38,037 bases of DNA from HRBIN24 sp035574155 (lineage in GTDB: Bacteria > Chloroflexota > Dehalococcoidia > SM23-28-2 > HRBIN24): assembly GCA_035574155.1 (NCBI GenBank), contig DATLZD010000046.1, positions 1 to 38,037 of the forward strand. The letters are read 5' to 3'. The notes beneath the pieces are model-generated. The model did no database searches and had not been told where the DNA came from. It saw nothing but the letters and a program-made list of their open reading frames with translations. Below are positions 23,742 to 31,879 of this stretch, in pieces (within the stretch, counting starts at the first letter, position 1; every line of letters starts with the position of its first letter). Position numbers and translations under genes: made by a program.

Positions 23742-24560
23742 CTAGGCTCCTTCCCCCTCGCCCATGTCCCCCAGGCCGAACAGCCAGGCGGCAGCCAGGG
23801 CGGTGCCGGACGCCACCCGTGACGGCTCCTCACCCCGCATGCGGGCGATGGCCTCCACCGTCTCCGGCAGGAAGGCGGGCTCGTTACGTTGCCCCCGTCG
23901 CCCCTGGGGGGGCAGGTAGGGAGCATCGGTCTCCACCGTCAGCCAGCGCAGGGGCAGCCCGCGAGCGACGGTGCAGATACGCTCGCTCTTGGGGTAAGTG
24001 CAGGTGGCCGGCACCGAGATGAGGAACCCCATCTGCACGTAGCGCAGGGCCAGGGAGAGGTCACCGGCGAAACAGTGCATCTGTCCCAGGGGGCGGTCGT
24101 GCGGCCAGTCGGGCAGCACTGCCCGCTCATACTGGCTCAGGACGGCGAAGGTCTCCTGGTCAGCATCGCGCGAGTGGACCACCACCGGCAGGCGCAGTTC
24201 GGCGGCCAGCTCCAGCTGGGCACGAAAGGCGCGGCGCTGGTCATCGGGCGGCGACAGGTTACGGTAGAAGTCCAGGCCCGTCTCGCCGATGGCCACCACC
24301 TTGGCCGAGTCGGCCAGTCGGCGCAGGGCACGCAACGTGCGGCCGTCCAGGCGGCTGGCGTAGTGGGGATGGACGCCGATGACGGCGTAGACGTCGGGAT
24401 GCTCGTCGGCCAGGTCCACCGCCTGCCGACTGGAGTCCAGGTCCCAGCCCACCACCACGAAGGCCCGCACCCCCGCCTCACGGGCGCGGGCCAGCACCTG
24501 GGAACGGTCGGCCTCGAACTGGCGGTCCTGGAGGTGACAGTGGGCATCTACCAGCAACAT
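23742..24560 (-). CDS. tatD: TatD-family metal-dependent DNase
   Basis: A 272-residue TIM-barrel hydrolase. Metal ligands seen are His7 and His9 (DAHCHL), Glu93 (GETGLDFY), His129 (VVHSRDAD), His162 (MHCFAGD) and Asp212 (ETDAPYL). Family members act as 3'-5' exonucleases or deoxyribonucleases. The start codon shares one base with the metG stop (TGATG), and metG-tatD is a widespread gene order, which supports the call. Confidence 0.92.
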   Translation of the reverse strand: MLLVDAHCHLQDRQFEADRSQVLARAREAGVRAFVVVGWDLDSSRQAVDLADEHPDVYAVIGVHPHYASRLDGRTLRALRRLADSAKVVAIGETGLDFYRNLSPPDDQRRAFRAQLELAAELRLPVVVHSRDADQETFAVLSQYERAVLPDWPHDRPLGQMHCFAGDLSLALRYVQMGFLISVPATCTYPKSERICTVARGLPLRWLTVETDAPYLPPQGRRGQRNEPAFLPETVEAIARMRGEEPSRVASGTALAAAWLFGLGDMGEGEGA

Positions 24561-26242
24561 CAGACGCCCAGGCGGGCCTCCTCCTCCTCGACGATGCTCG
24601 GGTCAAGCTTCTTGAATAGGGGCTCCGGCTCCAGCAGGTGCTGTCCCGGCCGCGGCAGGTCGAAGCGCCACCCCTGGGCCTCCAGCGGCCCCCGGTAGCC
24701 CAACATCTGGTGCAGGCGCTGGCTGGTGAAGGGCAGGTAAGGGTAAAAGGCCACCTTCAGTCCGTTGATGGCGGCGATGCTGGTGTAGATGACGGTGGCG
24801 CAACGGGGCCGGTCCTGCCCCACCAGCCGCCAGGGGGCGCTGTCCTCCAGGTAGCGGTTGGCCTCCCGTGCCGCCGCCATGGCCGCCTCCACGCCAGCCC
24901 GGAAGCGGCAGGCAGCGATGTTCTCGCCTGTCCGCTTAAGGGCCTGCTCCACCTGGTGCAACAGCATCCGGTCCCGCTCCAGGAGCTGGGCCGGCGTGGG
25001 TATGGTGCGGTCGAAGTGGCGGTAGGCGAAGGCCAGCACCCGGTTGACCAGGTTGCCCCAGGTGGCCACCAGCTCGTCGTTGTTGCGACGGACGAAGTCG
25101 GCCCACGTGAAGTCAGAGTCTGAGGTCTCAGGCATGGTAACGGCCAGGTAGTAGCGCAGTGGGTCCGGGTCGTAGCGGGACAGGAAGTCCAACACCCACA
25201 CCGCCAGGTTGCGGCTGGTGGAGGCCTTGGCCCCCCGGACCGTCTGGTACTGGTTGGCAGGCACGTCGTAAGGCAAATTGTAGGGCTCACCGGTGGCGTC
25301 GGAATAGGCCATCAGCTGGGCCGGCCATATGAGGGTGTGAAAGATGATGTTGTCCTTGCCGATGAAGTAATAGGTCTTGCACTTGGGGTCCTGCCAGAAC
25401 TCCCGCCACTTCTCCGGGTCACCCTGGCGCTGGGCCCACTCCTTGGAGGCCGACAGGTAGCCGATGACGGCCTCGAACCAGACGTAGATGCGCTTGTCGG
25501 CGTAGCCCTCCAGGGGTATGGGCACCCCCCAGGTGATGTCGCGGGTGATGGCCCGGTCCCTCAACCCCTGCTCCAGCAGCGACAGGGAGAAGTTGAGGAC
25601 GTTCTTGCGCCAGTGGGCCTTGTCGCTGGACAGCCACTTGCGCAGGCGCTCGTTGTAGGCGCTGAGGCGCAGGAAGAAGTGCTCCGACTCGCGTATCTCG
25701 GGCCGCGAGCCATCGAAACGGCAGCGCGGGTCGATGAGGTCCACCGGATCGAGCACGTTGCCGCAGTTGTCGCACTGGTCACCCCGGGCAGCCGTGTACC
25801 CGCATACGGGGCAGGTCCCCTCCACGTAGCGGTCCAGCAGGAAGCGCTCCTCCACCGTGCAGAAGGGCAGGCGCATGCTGCCCTTGTAGATGTCCCCCCT
25901 CTGGTAGAGCTTCAGGAAGATGTCATGCACGGTGCGGGCATGGTTCTCGGTGCCGGTGGAGGTGTAGAGGTCAAAGCTGATGCCCAGCCGACGCCAGGTC
26001 TCCAGGAACTCCTGGTGGTAGTGGGCCGCGATCTCGGCCGGGCTCTTGCCCTCCTGTTCCGCCCGCACGGTGATGGGCGTTCCGTGCTGGTCGCTGCCCG
26101 AGACCATCAGCACCTGGTTGCCGACGGTGCGATGGTAGCGGGCGAAGATGTCAGCCGGCAGGTAGGCCCCAACGATCTGCCCGGTGTGCAGGGGCCCGTT
26201 GGCGTAGGGCCAGGCCACGCCGATGAAGATGCGCTCCGCCAT
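24560..26242 (-). CDS. metG: Methionyl-tRNA synthetase
   Basis: A 560-residue class I aminoacyl-tRNA synthetase. The catalytic domain is clear (WPYANGPLHTGQIVGAYLPA, VSGSDQHGTPI, Zn knuckle with Cys144, Cys147, Cys157, Cys160, WFEAVIGYLSAS, YYFIGKDNIIFHTLIWPAQL). Both signature motifs vary: HIGH appears as HTGQ (19-22) and KMSKS as KASTS (339-343). The anticodon-binding domain follows and there is no C-terminal tRNA-binding extension. ATG start with GCGGAG upstream, 19 bp after rsmI; a TAAAAT at the end of rsmI could serve as a -10 but no -35 is convincing. Heads metG-tatD-prenyltransferase. Confidence 0.93.
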   Translation of the reverse strand: MAERIFIGVAWPYANGPLHTGQIVGAYLPADIFARYHRTVGNQVLMVSGSDQHGTPITVRAEQEGKSPAEIAAHYHQEFLETWRRLGISFDLYTSTGTENHARTVHDIFLKLYQRGDIYKGSMRLPFCTVEERFLLDRYVEGTCPVCGYTAARGDQCDNCGNVLDPVDLIDPRCRFDGSRPEIRESEHFFLRLSAYNERLRKWLSSDKAHWRKNVLNFSLSLLEQGLRDRAITRDITWGVPIPLEGYADKRIYVWFEAVIGYLSASKEWAQRQGDPEKWREFWQDPKCKTYYFIGKDNIIFHTLIWPAQLMAYSDATGEPYNLPYDVPANQYQTVRGAKASTSRNLAVWVLDFLSRYDPDPLRYYLAVTMPETSDSDFTWADFVRRNNDELVATWGNLVNRVLAFAYRHFDRTIPTPAQLLERDRMLLHQVEQALKRTGENIAACRFRAGVEAAMAAAREANRYLEDSAPWRLVGQDRPRCATVIYTSIAAINGLKVAFYPYLPFTSQRLHQMLGYRGPLEAQGWRFDLPRPGQHLLEPEPLFKKLDPSIVEEEEARLGV

Positions 26243-26261
26243 CTCCGCTCAGTTGTGGATT

Positions 26262-27104
26262 TTAACACAGGCCCCCCTCCCGAGGGCGTTCCGCCGCCTC
26301 CAGCCAGAGACGATAGACCAGGCGCCTCGGCAAGCCATGCTGGGCCGCTACCTGGGACACCGCCTCCCGCGCCCTCATACCCCGCCGCCGCAACGCCCGC
26401 AGCTCCTGGCGCAGCGCCTCCTCGTCGGCCTGCGGCGGGGGGGCCGTAGCGCCGCCGATGACCAGGGTAAACTCGCCCCGCGGCTCCTGGAAGTGGTCCA
26501 GAGCGGCCGAGACCGTCCCCCGGAAGACCTCTTCGAAGGCCTTGGTCAGCTCCCTGCAAACGGCTATGGGGCGGTCGCCCAGGACCGCCAGCACGTCGGC
26601 CAGGGAGTCCCGCAGCCGGTGGGGCGCCTCCAGTGCCACCAGGGTGCACTCCAGCCCCTTTACCCCCTCCAGCAGGCGCCGCCGCTCCCCCCGACGGCGG
26701 GGAAGGAAGCCTAGGAAGTGGAACCGTCGAGTGGGCAGGCCCGAGACCGCCAGGGCCGTCACCACCGCCGATGGCCCCGGCACCGGCACTACCCGGAAGC
26801 CAGCCCCAGCGGCCGCCGCCACCAGGTCTGTGCCCGGATCGCTGATGCCCGGCATGCCCGCCTCCGACACGAGGGCCACGTCCCCGTCCCGCAGGTGTGC
26901 CAGCAGCTGCGGTATGCGCTCGGACTTGTTGTGCTCGTTGTAGGAAACGAGCCTAGCCCGGATGCCGTAGTGGGAAAGGAGCTTGCGGGCGGTGCGGGTG
27001 TCCTCGGCGGCCACCAACGACACCTCCCGCAGCACCCGCAGGGCCCTTAGGGTCACATCTTCTAGGTTGCCGATGGGCGTGGCCACCAGGTAGAGCACCG
27101 GCAT
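26262..27104 (-). CDS. rsmI: 16S rRNA (cytidine1402-2'-O)-methyltransferase RsmI
   Basis: A 280-residue SAM-dependent tetrapyrrole-methylase-fold enzyme that modifies C1402 in the ribosomal P site. Marks are LYLVATPIGNLEDVTLRAL (4-22), AAEDTRTARKLLSHYG, SEAGMPGISDPG (about 80-91), PVPGPSAVVTALAVSGLP and FLGFLPRR. The C-terminal helical part contains a basic RRRGMRAREAVSQVA segment. It is the first gene of the minus-strand run to HEPN and is divergent from guaB3 over a 132-bp gap. Confidence 0.93.
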   Translation of the reverse strand: MPVLYLVATPIGNLEDVTLRALRVLREVSLVAAEDTRTARKLLSHYGIRARLVSYNEHNKSERIPQLLAHLRDGDVALVSEAGMPGISDPGTDLVAAAAGAGFRVVPVPGPSAVVTALAVSGLPTRRFHFLGFLPRRRGERRRLLEGVKGLECTLVALEAPHRLRDSLADVLAVLGDRPIAVCRELTKAFEEVFRGTVSAALDHFQEPRGEFTLVIGGATAPPPQADEEALRQELRALRRRGMRAREAVSQVAAQHGLPRRLVYRLWLEAAERPREGGLC

Positions 27105-27141
27105 GGGCCGCCTTCGACCAAAGCGCTAAGATCCCTTCCTC

Positions 27142-27178
27142 GAAAAGGGCCGGCCCTCGTTGACCGGAGGCCCTTTTC
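27142..27178. repeat. 10-bp perfect inverted repeat around the guaB3 -35 element
   Basis: GAAAAGGGCC (27142-27151) is matched by GGCCCTTTTC (27169-27178), with 17 bp between them that contain the TTGACC -35. A 12-bp palindrome, AGGGCCGGCCCT (27146-27157), overlaps the left arm. Since rsmI and guaB3 diverge here, a terminator has no obvious use; an operator is more likely. Confidence 0.55.
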
Positions 27179-27188
27179 CTGGTATATT
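27160..27188 (+). promoter_or_regulatory. Putative guaB3 promoter
   Basis: TTGACC (27160-27165) and TATATT (27183-27188) are separated by 17 bp and each matches five of six consensus bases. Transcription would start near 27195, with a leader of about 40 nt carrying GGAGGG before the ATG. The right arm of the inverted repeat fills most of the spacer. Confidence 0.55.
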
Positions 27189-27236
27189 CTCAGCTAAACA
27201 CAGTCCAGCGCCCAGCGGCAGGAGGGTCGGGAGTTT

Positions 27237-28385
27237 ATGAGTATTGTCCCCATGAAGGAGTTGAGGCCCGCCTACGGCTTCGACGATGTGGCCATCGTGC
27301 CCGGTTCGGTCACCGTCAACCCTGAGCTGACGGACATACGCTTCAGCCTGGGGGGCTTCACCTTCGAGCTGCCCATTCTGGCCGCCGCCCTGGACGCCAT
27401 CGTCGATCCCCACTTCGCCGTGACCTTCGGCCGCATGGGAGGGCTGGCCGTCCTCAACCTGGAGGGCCTCTACACCCGCTACCATGACCCCTATGCCGCC
27501 ATCGCCGAGATCGTGTCGGCCTCCCACGAGGACTCGGCAGCCGTCATCCAACGGCTTTACTCGGCGCCCATCCGTGAGGAGCTGGTGGGGGAGCGGGTGC
27601 GCCAGATCAAGGCCGGAGGAGCGGTCTGCGCGGTGGCGGCCACGCCGGCCAACACCAAGCGGCTGGCGCCCATCGCTGTGGAAGCGGGGGCCGATATCTT
27701 CGTCGTCCAGTCCACCGTGACCACCGCCCGTCACATCTCTCGCTCCCTGCGGGGGCTCATCTTCGAGGAGCTGGTGGAGATGCTACGGGTGCCGGTGGTG
27801 GTGGGCAACACCGTTACCTACAACGCCACCAAGGAGCTGATGGAGACGGGGATCGCCGCCGTGCTGGTGGGGGTGGGTCCCGGCGCCAGCTGCACCTCTC
27901 GCGAGGTGCTGGGCATCGGGGTGCCCCAGGTGACGGCCACCATCGAGTGCGCTGCCGCCCGCGACCAGCACTACCGGGAGACGGGGCGCTACGTGCCCAT
28001 CATTACCGATGGCGGCATGCGCAACGGCGGCGACATCTGCAAGGCGCTGGCAGCCGGGGCCGACGCCGTCATGCTGGGCAGCATCTTCGCCCGCACCCAG
28101 GAGGCCCCGGCCCGCGGCTACTCCTGGGGCATGTCCACCGGTCACGCCCAGCTGCCGCGGGGCACCCGCATTTACACCGGTGTGGACACCACCCTGGAGA
28201 GGTTGCTGTTCGGCCCCACCTCTCGCACTGACGGGGCCGAGAACCTGGTGGGCGCCATCCGCACCGCCATGGGCATGTGCGGCGCCCGCACCATAGCTGA
28301 GTTCCACCAGGCGGAGATGATCGTGGCGCCGGCCATCAAGACGGAGGGCAAGTCCTTCCAGATGGCCCAGGCCGCCCGTCGTTAG
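27237..28385 (+). CDS. guaB3: GuaB3-type IMP dehydrogenase-related protein
   Basis: A 382-residue TIM-barrel protein of the GuaB3 group, related to IMP dehydrogenase and GMP reductase but without CBS domains. The IMPDH active-site loop is kept as GVGPGASCTSREVLGIGVPQ with catalytic Cys219, and the phosphate-binding ITDGGMRNGGDICKALAAGA follows. The segment YSWGMSTGHAQLPRGTRI is typical of the group. GuaB3 proteins are found beside guaB in Actinobacteria, Cyanobacteria and Chloroflexi; no guaB or guaA is adjacent here. Start ATG at 27237 (GGAGGGTCGGGAGTTT upstream); ATG 27252 is an alternative. Its stop overlaps the stop of the convergent carboxypeptidase. Confidence 0.88.
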   Translation: MSIVPMKELRPAYGFDDVAIVPGSVTVNPELTDIRFSLGGFTFELPILAAALDAIVDPHFAVTFGRMGGLAVLNLEGLYTRYHDPYAAIAEIVSASHEDSAAVIQRLYSAPIREELVGERVRQIKAGGAVCAVAATPANTKRLAPIAVEAGADIFVVQSTVTTARHISRSLRGLIFEELVEMLRVPVVVGNTVTYNATKELMETGIAAVLVGVGPGASCTSREVLGIGVPQVTATIECAAARDQHYRETGRYVPIITDGGMRNGGDICKALAAGADAVMLGSIFARTQEAPARGYSWGMSTGHAQLPRGTRIYTGVDTTLERLLFGPTSRTDGAENLVGAIRTAMGMCGARTIAEFHQAEMIVAPAIKTEGKSFQMAQAARR

Positions 28386-29410
28386 CTCTCATCTCCAGGG
28401 CTGCAGCGGGGCGCGATGCTGGCGAAGGCCCAGTCCAGCAAGCGCGAGGCATCCCCCACCACGTCCTCGCTCCTAAGTACGCTGACTATCAGGAGCCTGC
28501 CGCCACGCTCGGCTGCCGCCACGATGGTCTGCCGCGCCTCGTCGGTGTAACCGGTCTTTATCCCCACAGCGCCCTCATAGCTGTAGAGGAAAAGGTTGTT
28601 GTTCCACAGCACCGGGCCGGGCCAGGCCGGCTGATAGGTGCGGGTGGACACTATTCGGGCCAGCTCGGGACGTTTCAGGAGCGCCCGTCCCAGCATGGCC
28701 ATGTCGTAGGCCGAGCTGTAGTGGCCAGGCTCGTCCAGCCCATGAGGATTGCGGAACTGGCTGTCCCGCAGCCCCAGCCGCTGGACCTCCTGGTTCATCA
28801 TCTGGACGAAGGCGGGGACGCTACCACCCACATAGGCGGCGATGGCCAGGGCGGCATCGTTGCCCGAGGGCAGGAGCAGGCCGTAGAGCAGGTCGCGGAG
28901 GGTGAGGGACATCCCGGGCTTGAGGCCCATCACGCTGGAACCGGTGGTGAAGTTCAGTTCGCCGCCGTCCACGTTCACCGTCACCATGGCCGAGAGGGGA
29001 GCCCGCTCCTCGGCCACCAGGGCGGTGACGATCTTGGTCAGGCTGGCGGGCGGCAGGTGCTCGTGCTCGTTGACGGCGTAGAGAAGGGCGCCGCACGGCT
29101 CCTCCACCACCGCCACCGCCTGGCCAGACACCGGCGGCGGGGCTGACAGGGGGGTGGGCATGGGTCGCACGGGGGTCGGGACGCCTCCCCCCTGCCCCGT
29201 CAGGGCGCCGGCTGGCTCCTCTCCCTGGCGGGCTTCGGCCGCTGCCGCTTCCGGCGTGGGCGAGGGGCTGGGAGCATCCCCCCTGCCCAGCAGAAACAGG
29301 CCCAGCAGGCCGAGGGCGCAGGCCAGGGCCAGCGAGAGGAGGAGCAGGCGGCCGCGCCCGGCCCTGCGGCGCGGGGGCAAATAGCCGAAGCGGTAACGGC
29401 CCGACCGCAT
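28382..29410 (-). CDS. D-alanyl-D-alanine carboxypeptidase (peptidase S11), membrane-anchored
   Basis: A 342-residue penicillin-binding-protein-type carboxypeptidase that trims the peptide stem of peptidoglycan. A basic N terminus and one hydrophobic segment (residues 21-42) anchor it; a Pro/Ala/Thr-rich linker (45-95) spans the wall. The three serine-peptidase motifs are SLTK (Ser123, Lys126), SGN (182-184) and KTG (285-287). No C-terminal amphipathic helix is present, so anchoring is N-terminal, unlike E. coli DacA. The product implies a peptidoglycan layer, which bears on classification since some Chloroflexota lack one. Confidence 0.9.
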   Translation of the reverse strand: MRSGRYRFGYLPPRRRAGRGRLLLLSLALACALGLLGLFLLGRGDAPSPSPTPEAAAAEARQGEEPAGALTGQGGGVPTPVRPMPTPLSAPPPVSGQAVAVVEEPCGALLYAVNEHEHLPPASLTKIVTALVAEERAPLSAMVTVNVDGGELNFTTGSSVMGLKPGMSLTLRDLLYGLLLPSGNDAALAIAAYVGGSVPAFVQMMNQEVQRLGLRDSQFRNPHGLDEPGHYSSAYDMAMLGRALLKRPELARIVSTRTYQPAWPGPVLWNNNLFLYSYEGAVGIKTGYTDEARQTIVAAAERGGRLLIVSVLRSEDVVGDASRLLDWAFASIAPRCSPGDES

Positions 29411-29610
29411 GCTCGGCGTCCCGGATGGGGGCCTTCCCCGCCGCTTACCGGACGGCCCCAGACCATGGCTGCGCGCCGTCCGTCCACCGCCAGGCCCTTA
29501 CGGGTATGATAGCGGACAGCGGAGGCGGTGGGGGAGCCGCCAGCGCCTCCTGGCGCCTGCCCAGAACAGCGGCTACCATAGGGGCGACGCCCCTTCCGGG
29601 GACCGAGCAC

Positions 29611-30663
29611 GTGTGGCGAAAACTGCTGCTGGCGGCCGTGGCCCTGGCGGTGACCGGTCTGCTGCCCACGGGCCGGGGCGAGGCCCAGTCGCCCCAGGTG
29701 TCAGTGGGGGTGGCCACCGCCCCGCCAGGCAGCACGGCGATCGTGGCCGTTGGCGTCTCGCCGGACCCCCAGGCACCGCTAGGGGCGGTGGTCCTGCGCA
29801 TCGGCTACGATCCCTCCCGTCTGCGGGCCTCCGCCTTTTCGCCGCTGGCGGAGGGCGTGCTGGTCGAGTGCGACCTCTCGACACAGGGACAGGTCCGCTG
29901 TGGGCTGCTGCACGCCACGGGCATGTCAGGGCAGGTCATGTCCCTCACCTTCCAGGTCCTGTCCCAGGCGGCGCCCGGCGTTGTCCCCCTTACCCTGACG
30001 GTGGACGAGTGCTTCACCGCCCAGGGGCAGGGGGCCAACTGCCTGCGCGCCGACGGCGCCGTGGTAGTCCAGTCGACCACGACTCCGCCCCCGCCGCCCC
30101 TGCTGGTGGCCATACGGCCCCTGTCGGCGACCCAGGCCCTGATAAGCTGGCTGCCCCCCTCGGGGACCACCCACTACCTGCTGCGCAGCGCCCTGAACTA
30201 CGAGATGACCATGGGCGTCAGGGACACGACCCTGCCGGTGGAGTCGCTGCCCCTAGGCAACGCCCTGACGGTGGGGGTGCCGGAGGGCGACGGCCTCACC
30301 TTCTACTACCAGCTGGCAGCCTGCAACCAGGCCGGGTGCTCGCCCTTCGTGCGGGCTGGGGGTCTGGCCCGCCGCATGTGGCCAGGGGCGGCCGACTGGA
30401 ACTTCTATCTGGCGGCCTACGACTTCGTGGGCACCACCACCGCCTGGGCCTTCAACGCCAGCCCCGTCCCGGGCAAGGAGTCCGTCATGGCCTTCTATGA
30501 CGGCATTCAGGGGTTCGGCGCCGCGCCCAGAGGCCAGTGTCCCCTGCCGGTGCCTCCGGGCAGCGCCTGCACGCGCAGCTGGGCGGGGGGCAGTGCCTTC
30601 GCTAGCGCTTCCCAGTCCTTCCCACCCTTCGGCGAGGTGGGTGCCGCCCTTCGGGTCAGATAG
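29611..30663 (+). CDS. Secreted protein with cohesin-like and fibronectin-III-like domains
   Basis: About 350 residues from the GTG at 29611, which begins a signal peptide (MWRKLLLAAVALAVTGLLP, cleavage near GRGEA-Q). Residues about 27-130 look like a cohesin-type beta sandwich (VSVGVATAPPGSTAIVAVGV, RIGYDPSRLRAS, GQVMSLTFQVL). A Pro-rich linker follows, then an FnIII-like domain ending FYYQLAACNQAGCSPFV. The C-terminal hundred residues are unassigned. Two or more cysteine pairs suggest extracellular disulphides. No dockerin is visible. The upstream frame to 29425 is open but not protein-like, so the GTG is preferred. Probably a cell-surface or secreted binding protein. Confidence 0.7.
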   Translation: MWRKLLLAAVALAVTGLLPTGRGEAQSPQVSVGVATAPPGSTAIVAVGVSPDPQAPLGAVVLRIGYDPSRLRASAFSPLAEGVLVECDLSTQGQVRCGLLHATGMSGQVMSLTFQVLSQAAPGVVPLTLTVDECFTAQGQGANCLRADGAVVVQSTTTPPPPPLLVAIRPLSATQALISWLPPSGTTHYLLRSALNYEMTMGVRDTTLPVESLPLGNALTVGVPEGDGLTFYYQLAACNQAGCSPFVRAGGLARRMWPGAADWNFYLAAYDFVGTTTAWAFNASPVPGKESVMAFYDGIQGFGAAPRGQCPLPVPPGSACTRSWAGGSAFASASQSFPPFGEVGAALRVR

Positions 30664-30740
30664 GGAGGGCTAGCGAGCAGCGGCGCTGCCGGTGCCCCCT
30701 TGGGGCCGTGGCGGGCCCGACCGCCCGGCGACGGCCAGCA

Positions 30741-31805
30741 TTACCCCGTCCCCTCCACCTCGAACAGGGGCCTCTGGAGGGACTGGGGAGGCGCCAGTCC
30801 CAGGTGGCGGTAGGCCAGGGCCGTGGCCACTCGCCCCCGGGGCGTCCGCTTGAGCAGGCCTGCCTGCATCAGGTAGGGCTCATAGACCTCCATGATGGTG
30901 TCAGGGTCCTCGGATATGGCAGCGGCGATGGTCTCGATGCCCACCGGCCCGCCAGCGAACTTCTCGACGATGGTCCTCAGCAGCTTGTGGTCCACCTCGT
31001 CCAGGCCCAGCGGGTCGACCCGTAGCTGCTCGAGGGCCTGCCGCGCCACCTCTCCGGTGATGGCCCCCGCCGCCCGCACCTGGGCAAAGTCACGGGCGCG
31101 GCGCAGCAGACGGTTGGCGATGCGGGGCGTGCCGCGGGCACGACGCGCTATCTCCATCGTCCCCTCGTGGTCGATCTCCACTCCCAGGACACCGGCGTTG
31201 CGTCGGACGATGGCCGCCAGCTCCTCCTCCGAGTAGAAGTCCAGACGGTAGACGGCCCCGAAGCGGTCCCGCAGCGGGGCGCTCAGGAGGGCGTATCTGG
31301 TGGTGGCCGCCACCAGGGTGAAGGGGGGCAGGCGCAGGCGGATGGAGCGGGCGGCCGGACCCTTCCCGAGCACGATGTCCAGCTGGAAGTCCTCCAGGGC
31401 CGGGTAGAGCAGCTCCTCGGCGGCCCGCGGCAGGCGGTGGACCTCGTCGATGAAGAGGACGTCGCCGGGCTGCAGGCTGGTGAGGATGGCCGCCAGGTCA
31501 CCAGGGCGCTCTATGGCAGGGCCGGAAGTGACACGGATGGACACGCCCATCTCGTGGGCGATGATGTGGGCTAGGGTGGTCTTGCCCAGTCCCGGCGGCC
31601 CGAAGAGGAGGACATGGTCCAGGGGCTCGCCCCTGCTGCGGGCAGCCGCGATGGCGATGGCCAGCGTCTCGCGGACGTGGTCCTGGCCTACGAAGTCGGC
31701 CAGACGCCTGGGGCGCAGGGTGGCGTCCAGGGCCGTATCGTCGGCCTGGGCGCTGGGGGAGACGGCGCGCTCTTCCACCGCTGGCCTAGGGCAAGGCGGG
31801 CGCAC
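30741..31805 (-). CDS. ruvB: Holliday junction branch migration ATPase RuvB
   Basis: A 354-residue AAA+ motor that drives Holliday-junction branch migration with RuvA. Seen are TLRPRRLADFVGQ (29-41), Walker A GPPGLGKTT (69-77), Walker B DEVHR (120-124), the ATTRYALLSAPLRDRFG sensor region and the C-terminal winged helix (GPVGIETIAAAISE, YEPYLMQAGLLKRTPRGR). The GTG at 31805 has AGGTGGG upstream and a promoter 35 bp away; a GTG at 31778 would remove nine residues. No ruvA or ruvC is adjacent. Confidence 0.94.
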   Translation of the reverse strand: MRPPCPRPAVEERAVSPSAQADDTALDATLRPRRLADFVGQDHVRETLAIAIAAARSRGEPLDHVLLFGPPGLGKTTLAHIIAHEMGVSIRVTSGPAIERPGDLAAILTSLQPGDVLFIDEVHRLPRAAEELLYPALEDFQLDIVLGKGPAARSIRLRLPPFTLVAATTRYALLSAPLRDRFGAVYRLDFYSEEELAAIVRRNAGVLGVEIDHEGTMEIARRARGTPRIANRLLRRARDFAQVRAAGAITGEVARQALEQLRVDPLGLDEVDHKLLRTIVEKFAGGPVGIETIAAAISEDPDTIMEVYEPYLMQAGLLKRTPRGRVATALAYRHLGLAPPQSLQRPLFEVEGTG

Positions 31806-31840
31806 GGGCCCACCTCGCCTCGAATATCTGTGCTAGGGCC

Positions 31841-31869
31841 ATTATAACCGGGGGGCCTGTCTCCGTCCA
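31841..31869 (-). promoter_or_regulatory. Putative ruvB promoter
   Basis: On the minus strand TGGACG (31869-31864) is followed after 17 bp by a perfect TATAAT (31846-31841). Transcription would begin near 31834, about 30 nt before the GTG start. It lies in the 74-bp gap after the peroxiredoxin gene, so ruvB is probably transcribed independently. Confidence 0.5.
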
Positions 31870-31879
31870 CGCCCGCCCC

